Notes: generated by a model not told the origin, from the sequence alone. A stretch of DNA of 16,825 nt from Thermococcus sp. (GCA_021160985.1 JAGHBN010000062.1:1-16825), one strand, 5' to 3'; counted from the first letter of the stretch, positions 1-7,684 are shown. Made by a program: numbers and translations.

Positions 1-823
1 CGGAACGTATTCCCACATCCTGAGAGATGCTCTCTTCGCCAAGGGCGAGGAATGCATATATCTGGCCGAAACAAGGATTCTCGGCGGTGGTCTTGCGGTA
101 GTCTCGGCAAGAGGCCCCTGCAGGGGCGTCAAGAGGTTCGCACTTCGCTGGCACGACGACTACCTCTGGAACGCCAGCGAGCCGCCAATCCTTGAGAGAT
201 ACCGCTTCAACTGGAGCTCAAGCGGGAGCGTCAGAGTTGGAAAACTCGACCTATCTGACTGGCCCGGCGAGTGGGTTAAGAACACCTACAAGGCCATAGA
301 AATCGAGCTCAAAGGAACCGGATACGTCAAGAGGGCGGAGGGAGAAAGCGGGGACTGCAGGTGGTCTCTCTGGACAAGGGGTGAAAAGTCACACTACGTC
401 TCCCTGAGGGGGAAGGAAATCCTCGTTATAAGCGGGGAAACCAGAAAAGTCGAGAACTCCGCGGAGAAGATTTCGCCCTGTGGAACGAAGAACGGCCGAG
501 AAGTTAAAGGGCCGACGCCTGAAGAGGCGCTCAACTCCGTAATTAAGGAGCTCAACGGGAGCTTTGTCGTGAAACCCGTCGGAGAACCCGCGCTCTGGGC
601 CCTCGCTGGAAAAGAGTTTTTGACATCTGTGGGTGAGAAGAACGTCAGCGTGAGCCTTCTCGTGTACGGACTCCGCTGGCAGTGCGACTACGCCCGCTAC
701 CTGCTCGACACTTCCAACAAGGAAACGACTTCCATTTGCCTCGAACGCGATGGATACTTTGTCGCCGTGGCAGTTAAAGGGGAAGCTAAAGACGTGAGCT
801 TCGTCTTATCATCAATAAAATGA
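1..823 (+). CDS. Unrecognised protein, 3' part (5' end outside window)
   Basis: An open frame runs from base 2 without a stop to the TGA at 821-823, giving about 273 residues of a longer protein. An internal ATG at 569 exists, but the frame is open and codon use looks coding all the way upstream, so 569 is very unlikely to be the start. I do not recognise the family. The visible part is rich in Trp, Tyr and charged residues, has several cysteines (for example in SARGPCRG, SGDCRWS, ISPCGTK and RWQCDY) and an alternating polar/hydrophobic pattern suggesting beta structure. No membrane segment is visible in this part; scattered Cys and NxS/T-like sites would suit an extracellular protein, but the N-terminus needed to judge this is missing. 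It is on the same strand as trpB2, 257 bases upstream, and is probably a separate transcription unit. Confidence 0.75.
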   Translation, partial: GTYSHILRDALFAKGEECIYLAETRILGGGLAVVSARGPCRGVKRFALRWHDDYLWNASEPPILERYRFNWSSSGSVRVGKLDLSDWPGEWVKNTYKAIEIELKGTGYVKRAEGESGDCRWSLWTRGEKSHYVSLRGKEILVISGETRKVENSAEKISPCGTKNGREVKGPTPEEALNSVIKELNGSFVVKPVGEPALWALAGKEFLTSVGEKNVSVSLLVYGLRWQCDYARYLLDTSNKETTSICLERDGYFVAVAVKGEAKDVSFVLSSIK

Positions 824-833
824 CCGAAAAGAA

Positions 834-840
834 CTTAAGG
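834..840 (+). promoter_or_regulatory. Possible TATA element for trpB2
   Basis: The purine-rich stretch CGAAAAGAA is followed by CTTAAGG, resembling a weak Thermococcales BRE/TATA pair just after the upstream stop codon. A start about 26 bases downstream (around 862) would give trpB2 a leader of about 220 bases containing all three 13-mer repeats. No better TATA box is visible nearer the gene. Weak call. Confidence 0.3.
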
Positions 841-883
841 CAGTCCAATCCCCATACTTCGATGCACCATGATTGCCAGGAGT

Positions 884-991
884 GATTGTTTTTGGCCTTG
901 GTGAGTCCCCTTTCAAGCTGACGGTTAGTTCAAAAACTTCTGGGCGGGATTGTTTTTGGCGACATTAACCTGAGGGGGGATTGTTTTTGGC
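884..991 (+). repeat. Three direct copies of GATTGTTTTTGGC upstream of trpB2
   Basis: Perfect 13-base copies lie at 884-896, 948-960 and 979-991. Copies 2 and 3 share a longer core (GGGATTGTTTTTGGC). Start-to-start distances are 64 and 31 bases, near 6 and 3 helical turns. Each contains GTTTTTG, which is complementary to the single CAAAAAC at 931-937. They could be protein-binding sites, alternating RNA pairing elements, or serial oligo-T terminators of the upstream gene. They are too short and too unevenly spaced for a CRISPR array. Confidence 0.85.
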
Positions 992-992
992 A

Positions 993-1065
993 GTTCTGAG
1001 AACCCCCGCATCGCTGGCTTAGTCCTTACGCTCTTATTCCCTCAACCTTTGGGAGTTCTCAAAAC
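993..1065 (+). promoter_or_regulatory. Long-range inverted repeat reaching the trpB2 ribosome binding site
   Basis: Bases 993-1007 and 1051-1065 are complementary at 13 of 15 positions (two C-A mismatches), with a 43-base loop. The 3' arm ends two bases before the GGGAGGTG ribosome binding site at 1068-1075. In RNA this could form a hairpin next to the initiation region. Function is inferred only. Confidence 0.4.
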
Positions 1066-1080
1066 CAGGGAGGTGTTAGA

Positions 1081-2403
1081 ATGAAAGCCGTTCTGCCAGA
1101 TTCCAAGATACCCAAGAGGTGGTACAACATACTGCCGGACCTTCCGGAGCCCCTGGCTCCACCCCTCGACCCGGAGACGGACGAACCAATGGAGCCGGAG
1201 AAGCTGCTGAGAATTTTTGCGGGGGAGCTCGTGAAGCAGGAGATGAGCAACGAACGCTACATCGAAATCCCGCGTGAAGTTCGGGAACTCTACGCCAAGG
1301 TTGGAAGGCCAACCCCGCTCTTCCGCGCGACGAACCTCGAAAAGGCCCTCGGAACACCTGCGAAGATTTACTTCAAGTACGAGGGGGCAACCGTAACCGG
1401 GAGCCACAAGATAAACACTGCCCTTGCCCAGGCATACTACGCCAAAGAGCAGGGTATTGAGAGGCTCGTTACCGAGACTGGAGCAGGCCAGTGGGGAACG
1501 GCACTTAGTTTGGCCGGAGCTTTGCTCGGCCTGAAAGTCCGCGTCTACATGGCGCGCGCCAGCTACCAGCAGAAGCCCTACAGGAAGACTATAATGCGCC
1601 TCTACGGGGCAGAGGTCTACCCCAGTCCAAGCGACAGGACGGAGATAGGGAGGAAGTTCCTGGCCGACGATCCAAATCACCCGGGCGGCCTCGGAATAGC
1701 GATAAGTGAGGCAATTGAGGACGTCCTAAAGGATGAAAAAGCAAGATATGCCCTCGGAAGCGTTCTTAATCACGTCCTCATGCACCAGACTGTCATAGGG
1801 CTCGAGGCCATGGAGCAGATGAGGGAGTTTGAGGAACCGGACGTTATAATCGGCTGTGTTGGTGGTGGAAGCAACTTTGCCGGCCTTGCATACCCCTTCG
1901 TTAGGGACGTCCTGAGCGGAAAGGCCGACTACGAGTTCATAGCGGTCGAACCGAGGGCCGCTCCAAGCATGACGAGGGGAGTTTACAGGTACGACTTCGG
2001 CGATTCAGGTGGCTACACGCCGAAGATGAAGATGCATACACTGGGACACACATACTACGTCCCGCCGATCCACGCCGGCGGACTGCGCTACCACGGCCTA
2101 GCCCCAACCCTGAGTGTCCTCATAAACCACGGCATCGTCAAGCCAGTCGCCTACCACCAGACGGAGGTGTTCCAGGCGGCGGAGCTGTTCGCGAAGACCG
2201 AGGGAATAATCCCGGCCCCGGAGAGCTCACACGCCATAAAAACCGCGGTAGACAGGGCGCTGAAAGCGAAGAAAGAAGGAAGAGAGGAGATCATACTCTT
2301 CAACCTCAGCGGGCACGGGTTCCTCGACCTCAAGGGCTACGAGGACTATCTCGACGGAAAGCTCCAGGACTACGAGCCGGAGCACTTCCCGGCCCTCGGC
2401 TGA
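1081..2403 (+). CDS. trpB2: Tryptophan synthase beta chain, TrpB2 type
   Basis: PLP-dependent enzyme of the tryptophan synthase beta family, which joins indole and serine to give tryptophan. It has 440 residues, longer than ordinary TrpB (about 390-400) and typical of the TrpB2 subfamily with its extended N-terminus. Visible hallmarks are GSHKINTA with the Schiff-base lysine at 110, TETGAGQWG (131-139) with the catalytic-type Glu132, the phosphate-binding GGGSN at 261-265, and the C-terminal LSGHG. The ATG at 1081 follows GGGAGGTG by five bases. No trpA or other trp gene is adjacent. From family knowledge, stand-alone TrpB2 proteins often do not associate with the usual TrpA and may salvage indole or act on related substrates such as phosphoserine; that is not shown by this sequence. 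It converges on asd with a 13-base gap. Confidence 0.93.
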   Translation: MKAVLPDSKIPKRWYNILPDLPEPLAPPLDPETDEPMEPEKLLRIFAGELVKQEMSNERYIEIPREVRELYAKVGRPTPLFRATNLEKALGTPAKIYFKYEGATVTGSHKINTALAQAYYAKEQGIERLVTETGAGQWGTALSLAGALLGLKVRVYMARASYQQKPYRKTIMRLYGAEVYPSPSDRTEIGRKFLADDPNHPGGLGIAISEAIEDVLKDEKARYALGSVLNHVLMHQTVIGLEAMEQMREFEEPDVIIGCVGGGSNFAGLAYPFVRDVLSGKADYEFIAVEPRAAPSMTRGVYRYDFGDSGGYTPKMKMHTLGHTYYVPPIHAGGLRYHGLAPTLSVLINHGIVKPVAYHQTEVFQAAELFAKTEGIIPAPESSHAIKTAVDRALKAKKEGREEIILFNLSGHGFLDLKGYEDYLDGKLQDYEPEHFPALG

Positions 2404-2416
2404 CCCCCTTTCTTTT
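2404..2416 (+). terminator. T-rich terminator after trpB2
   Basis: Immediately after the trpB2 stop codon the plus strand reads CCCCCTTTCTTTTTT, with the last bases entering the 3' end of the convergent asd gene. Oligo-T runs are the usual archaeal termination signal. No hairpin is needed or seen. Confidence 0.5.
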
Positions 2417-3421
2417 TTAGATGTATCCAAGTTTCTTTGCCAGCTCTGCGTTGAGCAGAGAGCCTCCCGCGGCACCGCGTACGAGGTTGTGGCCGGTGAC
2501 AACGTACTTGAAAGCCGACCCGCTTCTCTCCAGCCTCCCTACGGTTACCGTTAATCCCTTCCCCCTATCCCTGTGTAGCCGCGGCTGGGGAACCTCCGTG
2601 TAAACGAGGGGCCTCTCGTAGCTCGGCAGGCCGAGACCTTCCAGGGGGTCAAATGACTCGAAGACTTCCTTTATTTCCTCGGTGCTCCCGTGCTCAAGCT
2701 CTATAAACACGGCCTCCGTGTGGCCGTGCAGGACAGGGACGCGTGTCGCTATTGCAGAGACTTCAAAGGACGCCGGCTCTATCCTCCCACTTTCAATCTG
2801 CCCCATGATTTTTCTGCTTTCGTTCTCAATCTTCCATTCCTCGCCGCTGATGAGGGGGACCACGTTGTCGTGGATCACCAGCGCCGAAAGGCCGGAGAAC
2901 CCTGCGCCGCTGATGGCCTGCATTGTGGCCACGTGCACCCTCTTTATCCCGAACTCTCTGAGGGGAGCGAGGGAGACCGTTAAGACTGCCGTGGAGCAGT
3001 TCGGGTTCGTTACTATGAAACCGTCCCAGCCCCTTTTCTCACGCTGAACCTTGATGAGCCTCAGGTGTTCCGGATTGACTTCAGGAACCAGTATCGGCAC
3101 ATCCTCATCGTAGCGGTGGGCCCTCGCGTTGGTGAAAACCGGAACGTCTTTGGCGAGCCTTTCCTCGACCTCTCTGGAGAGGGAAGCCGGGAGGGCATTG
3201 AAGACGAGGTCAACCCCCGGGTCTCTGAGGAACTCCCCCAATGAGACGAGCTCAATGTCCCTGAACTCCTCCGGAGAGTCCTCAACAAGTTCACCATAGC
3301 GCTTTCCTGCCGAACGCTCCGATGCCACGAGCTTCTCAACCTTAAACCAAGGATGGCCCTCCAGCAGTTTCACAAAGGTTCTCCCGACCATGCCGGTTGC
3401 CCCAAGGACGGCCACCTTCAT
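2417..3421 (-). CDS. asd: Aspartate-semialdehyde dehydrogenase
   Basis: NADPH-dependent reduction of 4-aspartyl phosphate to aspartate semialdehyde, the branch point to lysine, threonine and methionine. The protein has 334 residues, normal for the archaeal/fungal-type enzyme. It opens with the Rossmann motif GATGMVG (7-13). The catalytic cysteine is Cys142 in TNPNCSTA, and the general acid/base region is RVPVLHGHT with His232 and His234. The ATG at 3421 is preceded by TAAGGAGGCGATAAA, a strong ribosome binding site, and overlaps the threonine synthase stop by four bases (ATGA). It is the last gene of the thr operon and supplies the substrate for homoserine dehydrogenase, which is not in this window. 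Confidence 0.95.
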   Translation of the reverse strand: MKVAVLGATGMVGRTFVKLLEGHPWFKVEKLVASERSAGKRYGELVEDSPEEFRDIELVSLGEFLRDPGVDLVFNALPASLSREVEERLAKDVPVFTNARAHRYDEDVPILVPEVNPEHLRLIKVQREKRGWDGFIVTNPNCSTAVLTVSLAPLREFGIKRVHVATMQAISGAGFSGLSALVIHDNVVPLISGEEWKIENESRKIMGQIESGRIEPASFEVSAIATRVPVLHGHTEAVFIELEHGSTEEIKEVFESFDPLEGLGLPSYERPLVYTEVPQPRLHRDRGKGLTVTVGRLERSGSAFKYVVTGHNLVRGAAGGSLLNAELAKKLGYI

Positions 3422-4596
3422 TTTATCGCCTCCTTAAACGCCTCAAGTGTTGGCTCTATGGGTTCAGGGAGCGTGAACCTGTTGATGACAACATTCGGGT
3501 CCTTCAGCCCGTGGCCCGTCGTTATGAGGACGTAGCTTTCGTCCCTCTCAACCTCGCCGCTCTCAAGAAGCTTCATGAGCCCAGCCAGCGGCGTAGCGGA
3601 TGCTGGTTCAACAAACAGACCCTCCCTGCTCGCCAGCAGGTGCTGGGCCCTCAGTATTTCCTCGTCGCTCACGCTCTCGAAGAGTCCCCCCGACTCTTCA
3701 ACGGCACGCCACGCTTTGGGCCAGTTGGCGGGGTTGCCTATCCTTATGGCGGTTGCAACGGTCTCCGGCTTTTCAACGGGTTTAAATTTCCCCCCAGTTT
3801 TCCAGGCCCTCGCGAGCGGGGAAGCACCCTCTGCCTGTATTCCTATCATCTTCGGGAGCTTCTCCGTTATTCCTTTCGCGTAAAGCTCCTTGAAACCCTT
3901 CCAGATTGCCGAGATGTTTCCTGCGTTTCCAACGGGCAGAACGACGTTGTCTGGCACAAAGCCGAGCTGGTCATAAATCTCGAGCGCTATCGTCTTCTGA
4001 CCTTCCAGCCGGAAGGGATTTATGGAGTTGAGCATGTAGACGCCAAGCTTTGCGCTCGCTTCCACCACGACCCTGAGCGCATCGTCGAAGTTGCCCCGAA
4101 CCGGTACGACTCTGGCCCCGTAGATTATAGCCTGCGCGAGCTTTCCGAGGGCTATCTTTCCGCTGGGTACGAGGACGTAGGCCTTAATCCCCGCCCTCGC
4201 CGCATAGGCCGCCAGAGACGCCGACGTATTGCCTGTCGACGCACATATCACCTTGTCCATGCCGAGTTCCAGGGCCTTCGATACCCCTACCGTCATTCCC
4301 CTGTCCTTGAAAGAACCCGTTGGATTTGCCCCCTCGTTCTTGGCGTATATCTCGACACCGAGATCCTTTTCAAGGTTCTTGAGCCTGTAGAGAGGTGTTC
4401 CACCTTCGTCCAGCGAGACTCTTTTCTTAACTGGCAGCCAGCTCTCGTACTTCCACAGCACCACATTCTTGCCATCGAAGACGTCCTCCGCTCTATCAAG
4501 GTCTGTGACGACCTCAAGCAGGCCACCGCACTCACAGCGGTAGCGGAGCTCCTTCTCGTCGTACTCCCTTCCACACTCAATACACCTCAAAACCAT
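3418..4596 (-). CDS. thrC: Threonine synthase
   Basis: PLP enzyme converting O-phosphohomoserine to threonine and phosphate. It has 392 residues. The N-terminus is a small rubredoxin-like/zinc-ribbon segment with Cys5, Cys8, Cys21 and Cys23, a feature of many archaeal threonine synthases. The PLP lysine is Lys97 in GSFKDRG, and ASTGNTSAS follows as the cofactor/substrate loop; a conserved TTGHGLKDP lies near the C-terminus. The ATG at 4596 follows GGGGTGCCGC. The gene overlaps the end of homoserine kinase by 10 bases and the start of asd by 4, so it is very probably translationally coupled. Its substrate comes from the kinase encoded just upstream, though phosphohomoserine might also be shared with the PLP enzyme at 10680-11777. 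Confidence 0.95.
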   Translation of the reverse strand: MVLRCIECGREYDEKELRYRCECGGLLEVVTDLDRAEDVFDGKNVVLWKYESWLPVKKRVSLDEGGTPLYRLKNLEKDLGVEIYAKNEGANPTGSFKDRGMTVGVSKALELGMDKVICASTGNTSASLAAYAARAGIKAYVLVPSGKIALGKLAQAIIYGARVVPVRGNFDDALRVVVEASAKLGVYMLNSINPFRLEGQKTIALEIYDQLGFVPDNVVLPVGNAGNISAIWKGFKELYAKGITEKLPKMIGIQAEGASPLARAWKTGGKFKPVEKPETVATAIRIGNPANWPKAWRAVEESGGLFESVSDEEILRAQHLLASREGLFVEPASATPLAGLMKLLESGEVERDESYVLITTGHGLKDPNVVINRFTLPEPIEPTLEAFKEAIK

Positions 4597-5465
4597 GCGG
4601 CACCCCTTCCAGCCTTTGTAACGTAGACATCAGAGTCAATGCCCATTCCGCTGAAGGCCTCGGCCACGGCCTTCCCTATTTGAGCAACGTCCTCCCCTAT
4701 GGCGAACACTGCCGGGCCCGAGCCAGAGACTGAGAAGCCGTAAGCACCCGCCTCCAGCGCGGCCCTCCTTACGGTTTCATACCACGGCATGAGCCGTTTC
4801 CTGTAGGGTAGGGCTATCCTGTCATCGAGGAGCCTCCCAACAGCCCGGAGGTCGTCCTCCTTTAGGGCAAGGACGAGCGATGCTGCAAGGGCAATGTTCC
4901 TGAGGGCATCTTCCCTCGGGATTTTTGATGGAAGAACCCCCCTCGCCTCGCTCGTCGGAATTTCGACCGCGGGGAGAACGGCCACCACCTCAAAGTCCAC
5001 AGGGATCCTCCAGACCCTGAGCGGCTCGTTGGACTCTATAATTGTGAAGTCGCCGTAGTAAGCCGGAACCACGTTGTCTCCGTGGGCACTGCCCGAGGCC
5101 GCCCGTTCTCCCTCCATTGCCGCCCGGAGTACTAACCGCTCATCCTCCACCCCGAGAACCTTTGCCATCGCAAGCGCTCCGGCCAGTGATGATGCTCCCG
5201 AGCTTCCGAGCCCGCTCTTGGGCCTTATCCCCTTGGCAAGCTCCATCTCCAGGGCGACGTCCTCCCCAACCATTGACGCGAGGGCCTTTGCCGAAACTAT
5301 GACAACGTTATCGGGGTTCTCCGGCACCTTGTGGCCCCGGACCCTAATCACCCATTCATCGGATTCCCTGAACCTCAGCTCGTCGTACGGCTCCCCTATT
5401 CCCACGCCAAAGACATCAAACCCAGGCCCGAAGTTGGCTATAGTTGCATGAACCCGTACCCTCAT
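4587..5465 (-). CDS. thrB: Homoserine kinase (GHMP family)
   Basis: Phosphorylates homoserine with ATP to O-phosphohomoserine for threonine synthase. The N-terminal MRVRVHATIANFGPGFD and the ATP-binding GHMP loop GLGSSGASS identify the family; FSVSGSGPAVFA near the C-terminus is the third GHMP motif. I place the start at the ATG at 5463-5465 (292 residues) because GAGGTGGTCTTTG precedes it directly and the protein then begins with the usual short strand. The reading frame stays open further upstream (to 5519), but that 18-residue extension does not resemble the family. Even with this start the gene overlaps the 3' end of aspartokinase 1 by 50 bases, an unusually long overlap for this operon. 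It overlaps thrC by 10 bases. Confidence 0.93.
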   Translation of the reverse strand: MRVRVHATIANFGPGFDVFGVGIGEPYDELRFRESDEWVIRVRGHKVPENPDNVVIVSAKALASMVGEDVALEMELAKGIRPKSGLGSSGASSLAGALAMAKVLGVEDERLVLRAAMEGERAASGSAHGDNVVPAYYGDFTIIESNEPLRVWRIPVDFEVVAVLPAVEIPTSEARGVLPSKIPREDALRNIALAASLVLALKEDDLRAVGRLLDDRIALPYRKRLMPWYETVRRAALEAGAYGFSVSGSGPAVFAIGEDVAQIGKAVAEAFSGMGIDSDVYVTKAGRGAAWF

Positions 5466-6471
5466 CAAAGACCACCTCGTGGATTTCTCTAAGAACCGGA
5501 ACAAGCTCCTCCCTCTCAACCGTGAGCGAGAAGTAACCCTCGCCCCTCCTGCCCTCCCATCCGGGGAGTTCCTCTACGCCGACGACCGCTATCCTGACAA
5601 TTTCCCCCTCGACGCGGTGAACAACTATCGGCCAGTCATCACCGAACTCAGAGACAAGTGTCCCCAGGCACCAGTCCTCGGTCTTCCCAAGTATCAGGGG
5701 TATCCCCCGGAGCGGCTCGATGGTCCTCGGGTGTAGGGCCTTCATGCCGAGCCTTGCCGCCAGCACGGCCCTGTCCCTTGCTAGGAAATGGAAGAGCCTT
5801 GCATCGGGCACAAGTCTCGGATCGGCAGTGTAGATGCCCTTCACGTCGCTCATTATCAGCACGGCCCTCGCGTCAAGCATTGCCCCTATGGCGGAGGCAG
5901 TATAGTCGCTCCCACCCCTGCCGAGCGTTGCAGTTTTTCCGTTGAGGTTGCCTATGAACCCTGTAACAACCGGAACCGACCTTTCTGCCAGCTCTCCGAG
6001 TTTCCGAACGTGAGGCAGGCTCGCCGAAAAGTCTATTTCCGCGTTTCCGAAGTTCCCGCGGAGTCTCAGAACCTCAGTGGCATCCACCGGAAACGCTGAA
6101 ATCCCCTCGTTCTCCAAGGCCTTGGCGAATAAGACTGCGGAGAACCTTTCCCCGAAGGATAGGATGTAGTCCCTCCACACGGGGTCGTAGCGGCGCCGGG
6201 CAACGGCTTTCTCCAGATCGCTTAGAATCGGATCTATATCCGCCCCAAGCCTGTCGGCTATTCTCGAATGCTCCAGGACGATGCTCTCAAAGGCGCGCCA
6301 GTCCGGCCACTCCGAGAGCCGTATCAGCTTCTCTGTGACGCCCCTAAGAGCAGAAACGACAACTACGAGCCTGCCTCCCTCCAGGAGATAGTCAACTAAC
6401 TTCAACGCGCTCCAGAACGAGTTCTTCACCGAGCTTCCTCCAAACTTCACCACGTTGAGTTTCTCGATCAC
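5416..6471 (-). CDS. lysC: Aspartokinase 1 (thr operon)
   Basis: Phosphorylates aspartate to 4-aspartyl phosphate, the first step of the aspartate family. It has 351 residues. Visible motifs are KFGGSSV (residues 9-15, nucleotide/aspartate site), the signature LGRGGSDYTASA, SDVKGIYTADPR and ALHPR. After the roughly 290-residue kinase domain only about 60 residues remain, less than the two ACT domains of most bacterial aspartokinases, so allosteric control is probably reduced or different. The start is a GTG at 6469-6471 with GGGGTGGT about nine bases upstream; no in-frame ATG fits. It is first in the thr operon behind its own TATA box and overlaps thrB by 50 bases. It is a clear paralog of the gene at 6581-7684. 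Confidence 0.92.
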   Translation of the reverse strand: MIEKLNVVKFGGSSVKNSFWSALKLVDYLLEGGRLVVVVSALRGVTEKLIRLSEWPDWRAFESIVLEHSRIADRLGADIDPILSDLEKAVARRRYDPVWRDYILSFGERFSAVLFAKALENEGISAFPVDATEVLRLRGNFGNAEIDFSASLPHVRKLGELAERSVPVVTGFIGNLNGKTATLGRGGSDYTASAIGAMLDARAVLIMSDVKGIYTADPRLVPDARLFHFLARDRAVLAARLGMKALHPRTIEPLRGIPLILGKTEDWCLGTLVSEFGDDWPIVVHRVEGEIVRIAVVGVEELPGWEGRRGEGYFSLTVEREELVPVLREIHEVVFDEGTGSCNYSQLRAWV

Positions 6472-6510
6472 CGATGGCTGACCACCCCGGCTTAGAGAGT
6501 TTCAGGGAGA

Positions 6511-6524
6511 TATAAAGTTTTTTC
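6511..6524 (-). promoter_or_regulatory. BRE/TATA promoter of the thr operon
   Basis: Read on the minus strand the sequence is GAAAAAACTTTATATCTCC: a purine-rich BRE followed by a good archaeal TATA box (TATA core at 6511-6517). The expected start is near 6489, giving a leader of about 18 bases before the GTG start that still includes the ribosome binding site. This separates the thr operon from the met operon upstream, although read-through is possible. Confidence 0.75.
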
Positions 6525-6548
6525 AATTTTTTTCAGATAGATGACAAT

Positions 6549-6573
6549 AATTTTCCATCTTTGGAGGAAAATT
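6549..6573 (-). promoter_or_regulatory. 8-bp perfect inverted repeat between the met and thr operons
   Basis: AATTTTCC at 6549-6556 and GGAAAATT at 6566-6573 are perfectly complementary with a 9-base loop. The element lies just after the aspartokinase 2 stop codon and about 25 bases upstream of the BRE of the thr promoter. It could be a 3'-end hairpin of the met transcript or a dimeric regulator site. No long T-tract follows it directly. Confidence 0.4.
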
Positions 6574-6580
6574 TAAATGA

Positions 6581-7684
6581 TTACGTGGAAATCCACGCCT
6601 CCATCCGAACAACTGACAGGGTGCTAGAGATGCTCACCCTGCTACCAACCACCTCCCAGTGTATCGTGTTGAGGGCGCTCCCAACGCGGAGCCTCGGCAC
6701 TCTGATGGACACCCACGGAATCCCATTCTCCTCGTGGCTCTCAAAGGGAAACTCCCTGACGGACTCAACACCAACAACACTGATGATGCCCTCCTCCCCT
6801 TCGACACGGTGGGTCACTATGGGCATCCCTGAGCTCTCTTCCCCTACCACAGTACCGATGTGCCAGTCCCGGGTCCTGCCAAGGTACAGGGGAACTCCTT
6901 CAGCGGCTTCGACTGCCCGCGGATGGAGGGCCTTCATCCCGAGCTTCGCAGCTATGGATGCTTCCTCAGAGGAAACAAAGGGTATCAGCTTGGCAGAGGT
7001 TACGCGCCTTGGGTCTGCCGTGTATATCCCGTCCACGTCACTCATTATGAAAACGCCCTTGGCCCCGGTGAGCGTGGCTACGGCGGATGCAGTATAGTCG
7101 CTCCCACCCCTGCCGAGCGTCGTCCTGAACCCGTCGTAACCCCCGATGAATCCTGGGACGACTGGGATGAACGCCTCGTCCAGCGCCTCGTCTATCAGCC
7201 CCGCAGCATTCCTGCTTTTCGGGAGGTCTATCCTGGCGTTGCCAAAGCGTCCGTCGGTTCTCAAAATTTTCCATGGCTCAAACAGCACGGCGGGAATGCC
7301 CTTATTCCGAAGGGCCGCGGCAAAGAGAGCACCCGACATCATTTCACCGACAGAGAGAACGTGATCCCTAAAGGCCTCCTCAGAGGGGAAAGAGTCCCTC
7401 GAAGCCAGCGCCCCCCTAAGCTCCCTCAAAAATGGGGAGAGGATGGAAGGATCAATACCGTTCTTCTCTGCAAACTCCACGTGAAGTCTCTCGATCTTTT
7501 CGATGCTCCCCCTGCCCTCTGCAATGCTCAGGAGACTGTCAGTTACCCTCTTCAGGGCCGACACAACTACGATGATCTCGTTCCCGTCCCAGAGGCGGGA
7601 GGCAAAGGACACTGCCTCCTCGAAGTAATCCCTCACAGAACTCCCGCCGAACTTGACCACAAACCTCCCGCCTGAACACAGCAT
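6581..7684 (-). CDS. lysC: Aspartokinase 2 (met operon)
   Basis: Second aspartokinase, 367 residues from the ATG at 7684. It carries the same signatures as its neighbour: KFGGSSV near the N-terminus, LGRGGSDYTASA, SDVDGIYTADPR and ALHPR. As in aspartokinase 1, the region after the kinase domain is short (one ACT-sized segment or less). I choose the ATG because AGGAGGTC lies seven bases upstream and it overlaps the metE stop as TGATG; a GTG one codon earlier (7687) is possible. It is the last gene of the met operon, so the methionine branch has its own entry enzyme. Alternatives are that the two kinases form a heteromer, or that they answer to different end products; the sequence does not decide this. 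Confidence 0.91.
   Translation of the reverse strand: MLCSGGRFVVKFGGSSVRDYFEEAVSFASRLWDGNEIIVVVSALKRVTDSLLSIAEGRGSIEKIERLHVEFAEKNGIDPSILSPFLRELRGALASRDSFPSEEAFRDHVLSVGEMMSGALFAAALRNKGIPAVLFEPWKILRTDGRFGNARIDLPKSRNAAGLIDEALDEAFIPVVPGFIGGYDGFRTTLGRGGSDYTASAVATLTGAKGVFIMSDVDGIYTADPRRVTSAKLIPFVSSEEASIAAKLGMKALHPRAVEAAEGVPLYLGRTRDWHIGTVVGEESSGMPIVTHRVEGEEGIISVVGVESVREFPFESHEENGIPWVSIRVPRLRVGSALNTIHWEVVGSRVSISSTLSVVRMEAWIST

Noticed and set aside
569..823. Separate 84-residue gene at 569
   Set aside because: The same frame is open to the window start with coding-like sequence; the ATG is internal and has no clear ribosome binding site.
884..991. CRISPR array or tRNA-linked repeat cluster
   Set aside because: Only three 13-base copies with unequal spacing (64 and 31), no 24-37 base repeats and no cas genes in the window.
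1042..1680. Minus-strand open frame of 212 codons
   Set aside because: Antisense shadow of trpB2, with no ribosome binding site or recognisable motif.
3397..4626. Long plus-strand open frame of 409 codons
   Set aside because: It is the antisense of threonine synthase, which has clear family motifs, a ribosome binding site and operon context; the plus-strand translation resembles nothing.
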